Assembly (NCBI GenBank): GCA_002348005.1
Contig: DDYQ01000155.1
Coordinates: 1 to 12,627 of the forward strand
DNA: 12,627 nt
DNA from: Desulfobacteraceae bacterium UBA2230
GTDB lineage: Bacteria > Desulfobacterota > Desulfobacteria > Desulfobacterales > Desulfosarcinaceae
Direction of reading: 5' to 3'
Position 1 is the first letter of the stretch. The number at the start of each line of letters is the position of its first letter. This document shows, one piece after another, positions 1 through 7,294 of this stretch. The notes beneath the pieces were generated by a model. That model searched no databases. It was not told the DNA's origin and was given only the letters and a program-made list of their open reading frames with translations. A program made the position numbers and the translations under genes.

Positions 1-213
1 GGCGGCGAAATGATGATCACCGACCCTATCATCCACAACTGGCTGCATCCTTCAAAAGGAGTTGAATACGGTGTCATGGCCTTCTTCACCGCTGCCGTTG
101 TGGTGGTGAGCAGAATGCTGTTGGCCTCCAGGAAAAAGAGAGTTGCGGAAGCTCCAGCGGCCGCTCCGGATATCGCCGCACCGCAGCCCAGCGCCATTGC
201 CCACGAGGTTTAA
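1..213 (+). CDS. C-terminal end of a small or truncated membrane-anchored protein
   Basis: The frame is open to the left edge (Gly-Gly-Glu precede two tandem Met codons at 10 and 13) and stops at 211-213. No Shine-Dalgarno sequence precedes the Met codons, so this is more likely the tail of a longer protein than a complete 67-residue one. It shows one hydrophobic segment (about residues 20-38 counted from the first Met), a basic stop-transfer cluster (RKKR) and an Ala/Pro-rich tail, which suggests a single-pass or last membrane helix with a cytoplasmic tail. I do not recognise the family. A strong hairpin at 260-290 ends the transcript. Confidence is high that it is coding and low for any role. 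Confidence 0.55.
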   Translation, partial: GGEMMITDPIIHNWLHPSKGVEYGVMAFFTAAVVVVSRMLLASRKKRVAEAPAAAPDIAAPQPSAIAHEV

Positions 214-259
214 CAGTAACACACCTCTTCCCGGCCAGGGATTATCCAGCACCACCCCG

Positions 260-290
260 CCGCCCGTCCGGAACTCTTCCGGCCGGGCGG
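260..290 (+). terminator. GC-rich hairpin terminator after the left-edge gene
   Basis: Arms 260-272 and 278-290 pair over 13 positions with one mismatch (267/283) around a 5-base loop. It lies 47 bases after the stop codon of the left-edge gene. The 3' flank (TCCTGCTCCT) is pyrimidine-rich but is not a run of T, so intrinsic termination may be incomplete. Confidence 0.6.
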
Positions 291-1047
291 TCCTGCTCCT
301 AAGCTATAGAAAAACTTCACCTCGAGACCCGTGTTCCCCTGCCCCAGCTTGCGAAACCTAATCCACCGAACCGGCGACGGTCCAATGGGTGATCAACCGC
401 TTCCAGGCTTTCTGCGCGCAAAGGTTGGTTGTCATCGTGTACAGCAAATCGTTCCTTGAAGAGACGGCCGCTTTCGGGCCGGTTCCGATCGCGATGCCGA
501 CAGCGCCCCCGGGCACTCAGTACCCGTCTGCGCGGCCGTTGGCTTGGCATCGGCCCGCAATCGGAACCCGCCGGCCATCCGAAAAGCCCCAGAACGCTGC
601 GCTCGGGTGGAATAAACCAGCCTGAGTTGCCAGGGCGCGATCGAACTGCTGGGCGTGGCCTCGGAAGCCCCGCCTGGCGCAGCGGAGGATCGGCATCCCG
701 CGCTATTTTGAGCGCGGCAAGTTTGCGGGCCGCGTATCACCCGCAAAACGGTACGGCGCGAACTTTCGGCGTCCCTGCCGCTTACGACGTATCCATTGTC
801 GGACCCCGTCGCACCGGCGCTCCAGGCAAGCCAATGGTCAGTTACCCTCGAATTGACGACTGTGAGGATTGGAACAGGCAGGTCCGAACAGCGGAAGACA
901 GGGGGAGGGATGGTCCTGGGTTGATGAATGCCTCACCCGGGTGCGCTTAACGCAACTCGCTAAAGAGAATGTTGCGTCGATCGGAGCATTATGGGTTCGA
1001 CGAGGCCTTCGTGAGGTGGAACTTTTTACTGCTTGATGCAATCATAA
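291..1047. other. about 0.75 kb with no convincing gene
   Basis: The open frames here (for example 429-950 + and 432-746 -) translate to Arg/Pro/Ser/Gly-rich, low-complexity proteins typical of non-coding GC-rich DNA. They have no domain motifs and no Shine-Dalgarno sequence. I found no tRNA-like T-loop and no transposase remnant. The only structured part I see is the pair of palindromes at 934-977. The stretch may hold a small RNA or a decayed gene, but nothing in the bases shows this. Confidence 0.5.
934..977. repeat. adjacent palindrome and inverted repeat
   Basis: A perfect 10-base palindrome CACCCGGGTG (934-943) is followed six bases later by a perfect 7-base inverted repeat, ACGCAAC (950-956) and GTTGCGT (971-977), with a 14-base loop. 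It stands alone in the gene-free stretch, so it could be an operator pair or the folded end of a small transcript. No function is assigned. Confidence 0.35.
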
Positions 1048-1106
1048 GGGCCCCGGGAGGGGCGGGCAGCGCCTCCCCCGGGGCCCCGGGGCTGCACGAG
1101 TGCAGC
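1048..1106 (-). terminator. two tandem hairpins downstream of the TauE-family gene
   Basis: On the minus strand the gene's stop codon (1118-1120) is followed by a perfect 6-base hairpin (1091-1096 with 1101-1106, loop CGAG). Next comes a very stable GC stem (1048-1060 with 1072-1086, 13 pairs and a 2-base bulge). The sequence after the second stem begins TTATGATT on the minus strand, only a weak U tract. A termination and 3'-end protection role is likely. Confidence 0.6.
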
Positions 1107-1117
1107 AGTGGGGTCGT

Positions 1118-2161
1118 TTATTGAGCCAGTTTGGCAATGACGTCCGGAATAACTTTGTAGCACACGTAAGCGGCCAGTATCAGGCTGTAGGTCGGAACGA
1201 TCCAGCGCCATATCCTCTCCGGGAAGGTGCGGGTCATCCAGGGCGCCAGAACCGCGGCCACCATGCTGCCCAGCATCATGGACGGCAGCAGGATGAAATC
1301 GATCACTTCTCCACCGGCCAGCATGGTCAGCCAGACGAGAATGGAGAAGCTGCTGATGGTCGCTTCGCACAGGGCCGTGATGGCCATCATGCTCTTGATC
1401 GGGATGCCGGAGAGAATACCGCCGATCGTCACCACCGGGCCGTAGCCGCCGCCGCCGACCCCCTTGTTGAAAGCCGCCAGGCCGCCCCAGAAGATCATCA
1501 TCCTGGGCTTGTAAGAGCGTTCACGGCTTGCGCTGACCAGGGACATCACCCCCATCATCACCAGAAGCGCCGCCACATACAGGCTGATCCAGACTTTGTG
1601 CACTTTAAAGATCGCATACACGGCCGTGACGGAAATCCCCACCGCCAGACAGCCGGTGACGGAAACGAACAGCCACAGCTTGATGGTTTCCGACATGGGT
1701 TTGAAACTCCACTCGACATTGGCGAATTCCCGGTGCAGGAAGGTGCCCACCCAACCGGCGGTGGCCTGCTGAATCATCACGATGGGCACGATCTGTTTGG
1801 GATTGAAGCCCATCACCAGCAGCAGCGGGGTGATGGCGGTGCCGTACCCCATACCGGCCGAAGCATCCAGAAATTCGAAGATGACCGCCAGGGCTACGAC
1901 CGACCAGACGATGTGCCAGTTGTTGGTGCCTTCATAACCGATGGCTTTGATGTAGGGCGAAGCAATACGCTGAGTGGCCTCGAAAGGATTGCCGGCCAGC
2001 CAGCAGCCGACGAGAAACATTCCTGCAAAGACGGCCATCCCCCACAACGCCGCTATAACGGCACCTTTTTCCGGCATGAAGCGTTCCCAGGTGGTCGTGT
2101 TGGCCTCCAGTTCCTTGGCCACTTCCCAGCCCATCCGTTTCTCTCTGATTTCTGTCGTCAT
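1118..2161 (-). CDS. TauE/SafE family sulfite/sulfonate-type anion permease
   Basis: The 347-residue integral inner-membrane protein belongs to the TauE/SafE family (known members export sulfite, sulfoacetate or related organosulfur anions). Two family repeats are visible: a Gly-rich helix around residues 99-118 (DASAGMGYGTAITPLLLVMG) and its counterpart around 232-252 (NKGVGGGGYGPVVTIGG). About eight or nine hydrophobic segments can be seen. It is longer than the common 250-270 residues because of a charged N-terminal stretch (1-30) and an extra helix (about 33-55). The start is supported by GGAGGT at 2168-2173, 6 bases upstream. A sigma54-like site lies 60-90 bases upstream and two hairpins follow the stop. 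The substrate is not determined; in a sulfur-metabolising anaerobe a sulfur oxyanion is plausible. Confidence 0.9.
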   Translation of the reverse strand: MTTEIREKRMGWEVAKELEANTTTWERFMPEKGAVIAALWGMAVFAGMFLVGCWLAGNPFEATQRIASPYIKAIGYEGTNNWHIVWSVVALAVIFEFLDASAGMGYGTAITPLLLVMGFNPKQIVPIVMIQQATAGWVGTFLHREFANVEWSFKPMSETIKLWLFVSVTGCLAVGISVTAVYAIFKVHKVWISLYVAALLVMMGVMSLVSASRERSYKPRMMIFWGGLAAFNKGVGGGGYGPVVTIGGILSGIPIKSMMAITALCEATISSFSILVWLTMLAGGEVIDFILLPSMMLGSMVAAVLAPWMTRTFPERIWRWIVPTYSLILAAYVCYKVIPDVIAKLAQ

Positions 2162-2231
2162 TGGCTTACCTCCGTTTAGCTTATATGGTTGATGGTCCGT
2201 TTTATGATCTCAATAGGTTGATCTTCTCATG

Positions 2232-2248
2232 ATCAAAAGGCATGCCAG
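2232..2248 (-). promoter_or_regulatory. sigma54-like (-24/-12) promoter of the TauE-family gene, variant -12
   Basis: Read on the minus strand the site is CTGGCATGCCTTTTGAT. The -24 half (CTGGCA) matches the consensus YTGGCAC, and the spacing GG-N10 is exact. The -12 doublet is GA instead of the near-invariant GC. The predicted start near 2221 gives a 60-base leader with a good ribosome site. Similar sites in front of neighbouring genes raise its credibility. Confidence 0.4.
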
Positions 2249-2364
2249 GAAGCAATATCTTCACGGACGCAAGGGCACGCAGCATAATGCTTTGTAAATA
2301 CTTCTGTTTTCGTCTGCAGGGCGACATTCATCTTCAGTGCGGCCGGCGGAGGCTGTAACCGTTC

Positions 2365-2381
2365 AGGTGACAGTGACACCT
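2365..2381. promoter_or_regulatory. candidate activator-binding dyad upstream of the TauE-family promoter
   Basis: AGGTG (2365-2369) and CACCT (2377-2381) form perfect 5-base arms with a 7-base spacer, about 145-160 bases upstream of the predicted start near 2221. This is a usual enhancer distance for an NtrC-type activator. The arm-N7-arm layout resembles the dyad at 7380-7398, but the arm sequence differs. Confidence 0.25.
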
Positions 2382-2560
2382 CCCCCGGCATTGGGCAGAG
2401 GACACGCTGGCATGCATGGTCCACGGGAAATGCCGACGTCTCCTCAAACCCGCTCGGCAGGTGTTGTGGGCCTGACCGACTGTTGCAACGGCGCGCCAAA
2501 AAAGATGCGCCCGCAAGAAGTTCTTCCGGGCGCCTGAAGGCAGGAGGTTTGAAGAGGGTT

Positions 2561-3082
2561 TCAGGAGAGAAAGATCGCGGTCAGAAAAACAAGGCTGCAT
2601 AAGCCGACGCTCCTGCTGAGCGGCCCTTTGCACCAGGGCTTAAAATCGGACTCGGCACAGCGATGGCCTTTCTCACAGACATAGCGGACCCGCGTCTGGT
2701 CAGTCTGACGGCGGGTGTTCGTTTCGCGCTTGACCGCCGAACCGCACGGTTTTGGCTGATCTTTTTCCTTGTAGGCACAAATGCGCCGGGCGCCCGTTCT
2801 CCGGTAAACGGCATTGAAGAGCCGGTCCCATACCGTCGCGAAGATCGAAAGCGTCAACAGCAGGGCTATCAGGTGCTGTTTGGTCAGGCCCAGCGCGGCC
2901 AGCGTACTGCCCAAACGGGCTGGATTGAGAGGGCCTTCGACATCCCCGAACAATCCCAGACTGTAGAAAACGAAACTCAAGGCCATGATGCCCAGCGACA
3001 AGAAAAAATTACCCAGCCGCTGAGCACTGTTCCGACTGACGGGACGCCCCTCACTGATTTCAGGCGAAGGTATTGATTTCAT
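2561..3082 (-). CDS. small membrane protein with cysteine-rich zinc-ribbon-like region
   Basis: I do not recognise a family for this 173-residue protein. Start choice: an upstream in-frame ATG exists at 3154, but ATG at 3082 has AAGGAGAG (3091-3098) 8 bases before it and lies 44 bases after a predicted sigma54-like start. It has two hydrophobic segments (about residues 24-45 and 69-86), a basic region, and cysteines at 102, 113, 136, 142 and 151 with His140. The spacing (C-X10-C, then C-X5-C-X8-C) suggests a metal-binding fold. A last hydrophobic stretch (about 158-173) reaches the C-terminus and could be a third helix or tail anchor. It lies upstream of the TauE-family gene on the same strand, 400 bases away. 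Confidence 0.7.
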   Translation of the reverse strand: MKSIPSPEISEGRPVSRNSAQRLGNFFLSLGIMALSFVFYSLGLFGDVEGPLNPARLGSTLAALGLTKQHLIALLLTLSIFATVWDRLFNAVYRRTGARRICAYKEKDQPKPCGSAVKRETNTRRQTDQTRVRYVCEKGHRCAESDFKPWCKGPLSRSVGLCSLVFLTAIFLS

Positions 3083-3137
3083 GTTTTGCTCTCTCCTTGC
3101 AGGTGGATGATCCTGTTCTGCCACGCTCACTATCGCA

Positions 3138-3154
3138 TCCAAAAGATGTGCCAA
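3138..3154 (-). promoter_or_regulatory. sigma54-like promoter of the cysteine-rich membrane protein, variant -12
   Basis: On the minus strand the site is TTGGCACATCTTTTGGA. The -24 element is a perfect YTGGCAC and the spacing GG-N10 is exact. The -12 doublet is GG where GC is expected. The predicted start near 3127 gives a leader of about 44 bases with a strong ribosome site at 3091-3098. Confidence 0.4.
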
Positions 3155-3209
3155 GCGGCGCCATGGTCAGCGGATGCGCTTTCTCGCGCAAAAACCTGCA
3201 CTTCCAACG

Positions 3210-3261
3210 CGGTCCCGCGACCGGGAACCGCCAGACTGACCAGTGCCAATGGACAGTGGCA
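3210..3261. promoter_or_regulatory. two dyads between divergent sigma54-type promoters
   Basis: CGGTC-CCGC-GACCG (3210-3223) and TGCCA-N8-TGGCA (3244-3261) lie between the minus promoter at 3138-3154 and the plus promoter at 3347-3363. They sit roughly 85-135 bases from the minus start and 115-165 bases from the plus start, within the range of enhancer sites for bacterial enhancer-binding proteins. Arms are only 5 bases long, so chance occurrence is possible. Confidence 0.3.
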
Positions 3262-3346
3262 TCCCCGACTGTCGCTTGCCGGGAGACACTGCGCACGGAA
3301 GCGGATTCCCAAGAGCTCGAAATATAATGGGCCGGCCCGCTCCTGA

Positions 3347-3363
3347 CTGGCAGGACAATTGCA
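3347..3363 (+). promoter_or_regulatory. sigma54 promoter of the CBS-like gene
   Basis: CTGGCAGGACAATTGCA matches the consensus YTGGCACGNNNNTTGCW at every defined position except one (G for C at the seventh), with exact GG-N10-GC spacing. The predicted start near 3374 lies 40 bases before the ATG at 3414. A TATAAT hexamer at 3323-3328, without a good -35, and a 10-base palindrome (3329-3338) lie just upstream. Confidence 0.7.
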
Positions 3364-3413
3364 AAATGGATTCTCAATGGCTGTCAAAACCCTTACGACG
3401 GGGAAGCAGATCC

Positions 3414-3641
3414 ATGAAAAACTACCGTGTGATTGATATCAGCGTTCCTCTGAGCCAGTCCTTGCCGCAGCATCCCAGTGTAGGCCCGGAAGAGGATTTG
3501 ACGCGCGCCATCGAGTTGATGATCCGTTTTAACCGGCACTATATTGCGGTGATGCATAAAAATCGTGCTATCGGCATGGTCGGGTTGAAACAGGCGCTTT
3601 TAAAAATGGGGTTGCGCAACCCGTCCGGCGGCGAGGCCTGA
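3414..3641 (+). CDS. 75-residue single CBS-motif-like protein
   Basis: Residues about 5-67 follow the pattern of one CBS motif: a leading strand VIDISVPLSQSL, then Pro-Ser-Val-Gly-Pro-Glu-Glu-Asp, a helix with Ala-Ile-Glu-Leu-Met, the strand HYIAVMHKN, Ala-Ile-Gly-Met-Val-Gly and a closing helix. CBS modules usually need two such motifs and bind adenosine nucleotides, so this protein may dimerise to complete a site. An in-frame ATG at 3366 lies before the predicted sigma54 transcription start (3374), so ATG at 3414, with GGGGAAG upstream, is preferred. It converges on the response regulator gene, whose end is 33 bases away. CBS membership is a by-eye pattern match. Confidence 0.65.
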   Translation: MKNYRVIDISVPLSQSLPQHPSVGPEEDLTRAIELMIRFNRHYIAVMHKNRAIGMVGLKQALLKMGLRNPSGGEA

Positions 3642-3674
3642 ATCGAAAATGCGGGCTTTACTTCGGAGCCGGAT

Positions 3675-5078
3675 TCATTCTTCCTTTTGCTTGAAGTCAT
3701 CGGCATTGATACCGCTTTCTTTCATCAAGCGGTGCAGATACTGGCGCTGAATACCGGCCCGGTCCGCCGCACGACTGATGTTACCCTTGTTCTCGCGCAG
3801 CAAGGCTTCAATATAGTGGCGGTGGAAATGCTGGGTCATCAGCTCTTTGGCATCCCGAAACGGCAATTGTCCCGCTTCCAGCCGGAATTCACCCACGCAG
3901 GCTTTACCATTCTGGTGAAGCTGCAAATCCTGCTCCTGCAGTGTCGCTCCGCGGCAGAAGATGACGCCGCGTTCGATGATGTTTTCCAGTTCACGCACAT
4001 TGCCGGGATAGTCATAGGCGGTCAGCCTTTGAATAGCTTCAGAAGAAATATCGCGGATGGGTTTGGCATTCATGCGGGCGAATTTTTCCAGAAAATGATA
4101 GGCCAGCAAGGGGATGTCGGCTTTGCGCTCCCTGAGCGCCGGCAGTTCGAAATGGATGACATTGAGCCGGTAATACAGGTCCTCGCGGAACTGCCGGGCG
4201 GCAATGTCGGCCGCCAGGTCGTGGTTGGTTGCGGCGATGAAGCGTAAATCGGCCTTTTTGGTGGTTACGCTGCCCACAGGCTTATACTCCCCTTCCTGCA
4301 GTAAACGGAGCAGTTTGGTCTGCAGTACGTAGCTCAAGTCGCCGATCTCGTCCAGAAACAGGGTGCCGCCCTCAGCCTCTTCCACAAGCCCGCGCTTATC
4401 TTTCCAGGCCCCCGTGAAAGCCCCTTTGACATGCCCGAACAGCTCGCTTTCCAGGACATTCTCGGGAATCGCCGTACAATTGACGGTAATCAGTCTGCGC
4501 GTATTGCGCGTGCTGTACTGGTGTATGGCGCGGGCCAGCAGTTCCTTGCCGGTCCCGCTCGGACCGGTGACCAGGACCGTGGCCGATGCAGGGGCCACCT
4601 GGCGCACCCGGTCGTAAATCTCTTTCATTACGGGGGTGCCGCCGACCAGATTGGCGAAACCGGCTTTCTCGGTCAGGGCTTCCCATAACAGCCGGTTTTC
4701 ACTCGTGACCCTGCGCCACTGCATAACCTTGTCGATGGTCAACAAAATGCGTTCACGCCGGAAGGGCTTGGTGATGTAGTCGTAAGCACCCTTTTGAGTG
4801 GCCTCCACGGCGGTTTCGATGGTTCCAAAGGCGGTCATGATAATGACACTGGCTTGCGGGTCATTTTTCTTGATCTGCTCCAGCAGACTGATTCCATCCA
4901 GCTGGGGCATGCGCAGATCCGTAAACACCAGATCGAAGGAACGCTGCTGCAATTGCTCCAGGGCCTTGACCGGATTGGTTTCGGTGACCACCTCGTGATC
5001 GGTCTCCTCGTTGATGATGCGCTGCAGCAGTATCAACATTTCCGGCTTGTCATCGACGATCAGTATGCTGCCTCTCAT
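3675..5078 (-). CDS. NtrC-family sigma54-dependent response regulator
   Basis: This is a 467-residue cytoplasmic transcription activator with a complete three-domain layout. The receiver domain (about 4-118) has acidic residues Asp9-Asp10, phospho-acceptor Asp54, Thr82 and Lys104. The AAA+ domain (about 143-372) has Walker A GPSGTGKE (172-179), the sigma54-contact loop GAFTGA (219-224), Walker [11 protein letters not shown] (237-246), FREDLYYRL (297-305) and YPGNVREL (357-364). A Fis-type helix-turn-helix follows at about 430-455 ([20 protein letters not shown]). GGAGG sits in the 12-base gap after the kinase stop, so the two are co-transcribed. The intact GAFTGA loop says it activates sigma54 promoters; likely targets are those at 7271-7287, 7295-7311 and 3347-3363. 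Confidence 0.95.
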   Translation of the reverse strand: MRGSILIVDDKPEMLILLQRIINEETDHEVVTETNPVKALEQLQQRSFDLVFTDLRMPQLDGISLLEQIKKNDPQASVIIMTAFGTIETAVEATQKGAYDYITKPFRRERILLTIDKVMQWRRVTSENRLLWEALTEKAGFANLVGGTPVMKEIYDRVRQVAPASATVLVTGPSGTGKELLARAIHQYSTRNTRRLITVNCTAIPENVLESELFGHVKGAFTGAWKDKRGLVEEAEGGTLFLDEIGDLSYVLQTKLLRLLQEGEYKPVGSVTTKKADLRFIAATNHDLAADIAARQFREDLYYRLNVIHFELPALRERKADIPLLAYHFLEKFARMNAKPIRDISSEAIQRLTAYDYPGNVRELENIIERGVIFCRGATLQEQDLQLHQNGKACVGEFRLEAGQLPFRDAKELMTQHFHRHYIEALLRENKGNISRAADRAGIQRQYLHRLMKESGINADDFKQKEE

Positions 5079-5090
5079 GACTTCCTCCGC

Positions 5091-7253
5091 TTATTGGGTC
5101 ATCAGTTTGATGATGAACGTGGTGCCGCCCGTTGAATCGGGGGACTCGCGAAGCCGGCTCTGGCATTCTATGCTGCCGCCATACTTTTTGATGATCCCGT
5201 AACTGATGAACAATCCAAGACCGGTGCCCTCGCCCTCCGGTTTGGTGGTGAAAAAGGGATCATAAATGCGGTCGATATCTTCCGGCCGGATGCCTTCGCC
5301 TTCGTCCTCTATCTGCACCAGGGCCCGGCGCTTGGTTCGCTCGTAAGCGGTGTGGATATTGAGCCGCCCACCGGCCTTCATCGCTGCCGCCGCGTTGTTG
5401 ATCAGGTTTAGAAATACCTGCCGCAGCTGCCGGCCGTCCCCCCTGACCAGAGGAATACCCTCCCTGAAATCGAGGTCTGGACGGATGCGTTGCATTTCCA
5501 GCGAATAGCGCACGATGGAAATGGTTTCCATCAGACATTGATTCAAATCGCTGAATGTCTCGCTTTCCTGCCCCACCCGGGCGAAACTAAGAAGATTTTC
5601 CACGATCTGTTTGCAGTGCAATCCCTGCTGCTCGATTATTTTCAAGTCTTCATACTCCTGGGCACCCTTCTCCTTTTTACGGACCAGCAAATCACAAAAT
5701 CCCAGAATGACGCCGAGGGGATTGTTCAGTTCGTGGGCTACGCCGGCCGCCAAAGTACCCAGCGAAGCAAGTTTTTCCGTGTTGATCAACTGCTTCTCGA
5801 GCTTTTTGTTCTCCGTGATATCCCGTGCGATGCACAGCACCGCATACATCTCAGCCTGTTCATCTCTCAGCGGCATGCAATTGATGCTGATCCAGATATG
5901 GTGATCTCCGGTCTTCAACTCCAGTTCCTGGCGGATGCTCCGCCGGTTATGAAAAACCAGATCCACGCAGCGAACGATCTTCTGGGTTGCACTCTCCGGA
6001 AAAACCGTGCCGATACCTTTCAGCGACAGCGCCTCGGGCGTGCTGCCGAAAAATGCGGCGGTATAACTATTGACCGACAAGAATTTTTTTTCGGCATCCA
6101 GCGTGAAAATGAAGTCTTCGGCGCTCTCGATGAGGGAGCGGTATTTTTCTTCGGAACGCTTCAGCGCTTCCGTGCGGCTCATAACTCTTCTTTCAAGATT
6201 TTTAGACCAGCGCACCTCGAAGAAGATGGCGGTAGCGGCACCAGCCGCTACGATGCAGATCATGAGTACCTGAAGTAAAATCTGCCACATCTGAAGACTC
6301 TGGATACTTTCATGAATTTCCGACACCGGAGCCACCACCGCAACGGACCAGAACCGGGGTGGAGCGTTGCTGATGCGAATGGGGGTATAGGCGATCAGCT
6401 TTTGTATCTCTCCGGTGACGCCTCGATGCCAGACCGACGTATATTCTCCGAAACCCTCCTCGCCTTTGAGCATGCTTTCGCGCTGAATACGATTGATCTT
6501 GGAGAACGAATGCTGTTTAAAAAATACGGCCCGGATTTCGAAGGCATTGGCGCCGACATAGGGGGCAAAAGGGTGATAGAGAAATGTGCCCTGGCGATCG
6601 ATGATCCAGGCGTAACCGCTGACTCCCGATCGGATATCCTTGATGAAGGAACTCAGAAACCAACCGATGTTGACATGGAAAAGGACGACCCGGTTCTTGT
6701 CGGGGGTCACCGGCACCGCCATTTTAAGCAGCAATTCCGAGTCCGCGATGATCGGGTCCGAAATCCACTCGCTGAGATCTTCCGTCAAAAAACTCTTCTG
6801 GATCTGCTCAAAAACGGCCGGCGTGAGGTCGACGGCAGCCATCATCTGATACGGCAGGTAAACGATATTGCTGTGCTCCCGCAAATCGATGATCTCGATC
6901 CTGCGGACACCGTTTTCAACCACCCGTTTCAGACTTTCCCTGGTGATTTCGGGAATGAGTTCAATTTGCCCCTCGCTCTGCCGAAGGTTTTGAGCCAGCA
7001 GAAGCAGTTCCCGTTTGATCAGGCTCAGTTCACGTTCCACCACACTGCGGATGTTGCGGGCCACCACCAACTGCTGGGCGTTGAATTGATGGGTGATCAC
7101 ACGGCCGATTTCGCGTCGGGTCCACAGGCTGATCAGGGTTCCAACGGCTACCACCAGCACGGCGGTGACCAGAACCGCTGCGATGATCCGATGTTCCAAG
7201 GGTGCGCGTTCGAACGGTTCCATGTCCATCCCGAATGATGCCGGCTCTCGCAT
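5091..7253 (-). CDS. dCache/PAS sensor histidine kinase, partner of the NtrC-type regulator
   Basis: This 720-residue inner-membrane kinase has one helix at about 22-45, a periplasmic region of about 285 residues resembling a dCache sensor (46-325) and a second helix at about 326-346. A coiled linker precedes a PAS domain (about 370-485). The HisKA motif GVAHELNNPLG carries phospho-acceptor His507. The ATPase domain has N box FLNLINNAAAA (Asn617/Asn620), DEGEGI (650-655), DPFFTTK (665-671) and GTGLGL (676-681). It should phosphorylate Asp54 of the regulator 12 bases downstream. Start is uncertain: the predicted sigma54 start near 7260 leaves only 7 bases before ATG 7253, which has no ribosome site. 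Met9 (7229) or Met11 (7223) fit that promoter better. The ligand is unknown; dCache domains commonly bind amino acids, carboxylates or amines. Confidence 0.93.
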   Translation of the reverse strand: MREPASFGMDMEPFERAPLEHRIIAAVLVTAVLVVAVGTLISLWTRREIGRVITHQFNAQQLVVARNIRSVVERELSLIKRELLLLAQNLRQSEGQIELIPEITRESLKRVVENGVRRIEIIDLREHSNIVYLPYQMMAAVDLTPAVFEQIQKSFLTEDLSEWISDPIIADSELLLKMAVPVTPDKNRVVLFHVNIGWFLSSFIKDIRSGVSGYAWIIDRQGTFLYHPFAPYVGANAFEIRAVFFKQHSFSKINRIQRESMLKGEEGFGEYTSVWHRGVTGEIQKLIAYTPIRISNAPPRFWSVAVVAPVSEIHESIQSLQMWQILLQVLMICIVAAGAATAIFFEVRWSKNLERRVMSRTEALKRSEEKYRSLIESAEDFIFTLDAEKKFLSVNSYTAAFFGSTPEALSLKGIGTVFPESATQKIVRCVDLVFHNRRSIRQELELKTGDHHIWISINCMPLRDEQAEMYAVLCIARDITENKKLEKQLINTEKLASLGTLAAGVAHELNNPLGVILGFCDLLVRKKEKGAQEYEDLKIIEQQGLHCKQIVENLLSFARVGQESETFSDLNQCLMETISIVRYSLEMQRIRPDLDFREGIPLVRGDGRQLRQVFLNLINNAAAAMKAGGRLNIHTAYERTKRRALVQIEDEGEGIRPEDIDRIYDPFFTTKPEGEGTGLGLFISYGIIKKYGGSIECQSRLRESPDSTGGTTFIIKLMTQ

Positions 7254-7270
7254 CTTTGAGGGGAAGTTTG

Positions 7271-7287
7271 TGCAAAGAGCACGCCAA
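7271..7287 (-). promoter_or_regulatory. sigma54 promoter of the kinase/regulator operon
   Basis: On the minus strand the site is TTGGCGTGCTCTTTGCA. It matches YTGGC, the G at position 8 and TTGCA, with exact GG-N10-GC spacing; two defined positions differ (GT for AC). The predicted start is near 7260. A two-component activator with a GAFTGA loop downstream of such a promoter suggests autoactivation. Confidence 0.7.
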
Positions 7288-7294
7288 CCCCGGA

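Larger units (their letters stand above)
2162..2560. other. regulatory intergenic region between two minus-strand genes
   Basis: About 400 bases with no supported gene; the frames at 2233-2499 and 2334-2633 (-) lack ribosome sites and recognisable content. It holds the Shine-Dalgarno sequence of the TauE-family gene, a sigma54-like promoter at 2232-2248, an 11-base odd palindrome AGCATAATGCT (2281-2291) and a dyad at 2365-2381. No terminator with a U tract is evident after the upstream gene ending at 2561. Confidence 0.55.

Noticed and set aside
429..950. 173-codon plus-strand frame in the gene-free stretch
   Set aside because: It is Arg/Pro/Gly-rich with no hydrophobic or domain pattern and no Shine-Dalgarno sequence, and equally poor frames overlap it on the other strand.
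988..1004. tRNA-like T-loop (GGTTCGACGAGGCC)
   Set aside because: The loop pattern GTTCRANNC is not satisfied and no acceptor or anticodon stems can be drawn around it.
1100..2179. 359-codon open frame on the plus strand
   Set aside because: It lies antisense to the clear TauE/SafE gene, is full of His/Gln/Gly/Asp and has no ribosome site or motif. It is a by-product of GC-rich codon use on the other strand.
3366..3413. Upstream in-frame ATG at 3366 for the CBS-like gene
   Set aside because: It lies before the predicted sigma54 transcription start at 3374 and has no ribosome site; ATG 3414 fits better.
5490..7238. Long plus-strand frames (5490-6278 and 6312-7238)
   Set aside because: Both are antisense to the histidine kinase, whose domains and motifs run without interruption through the same bases.
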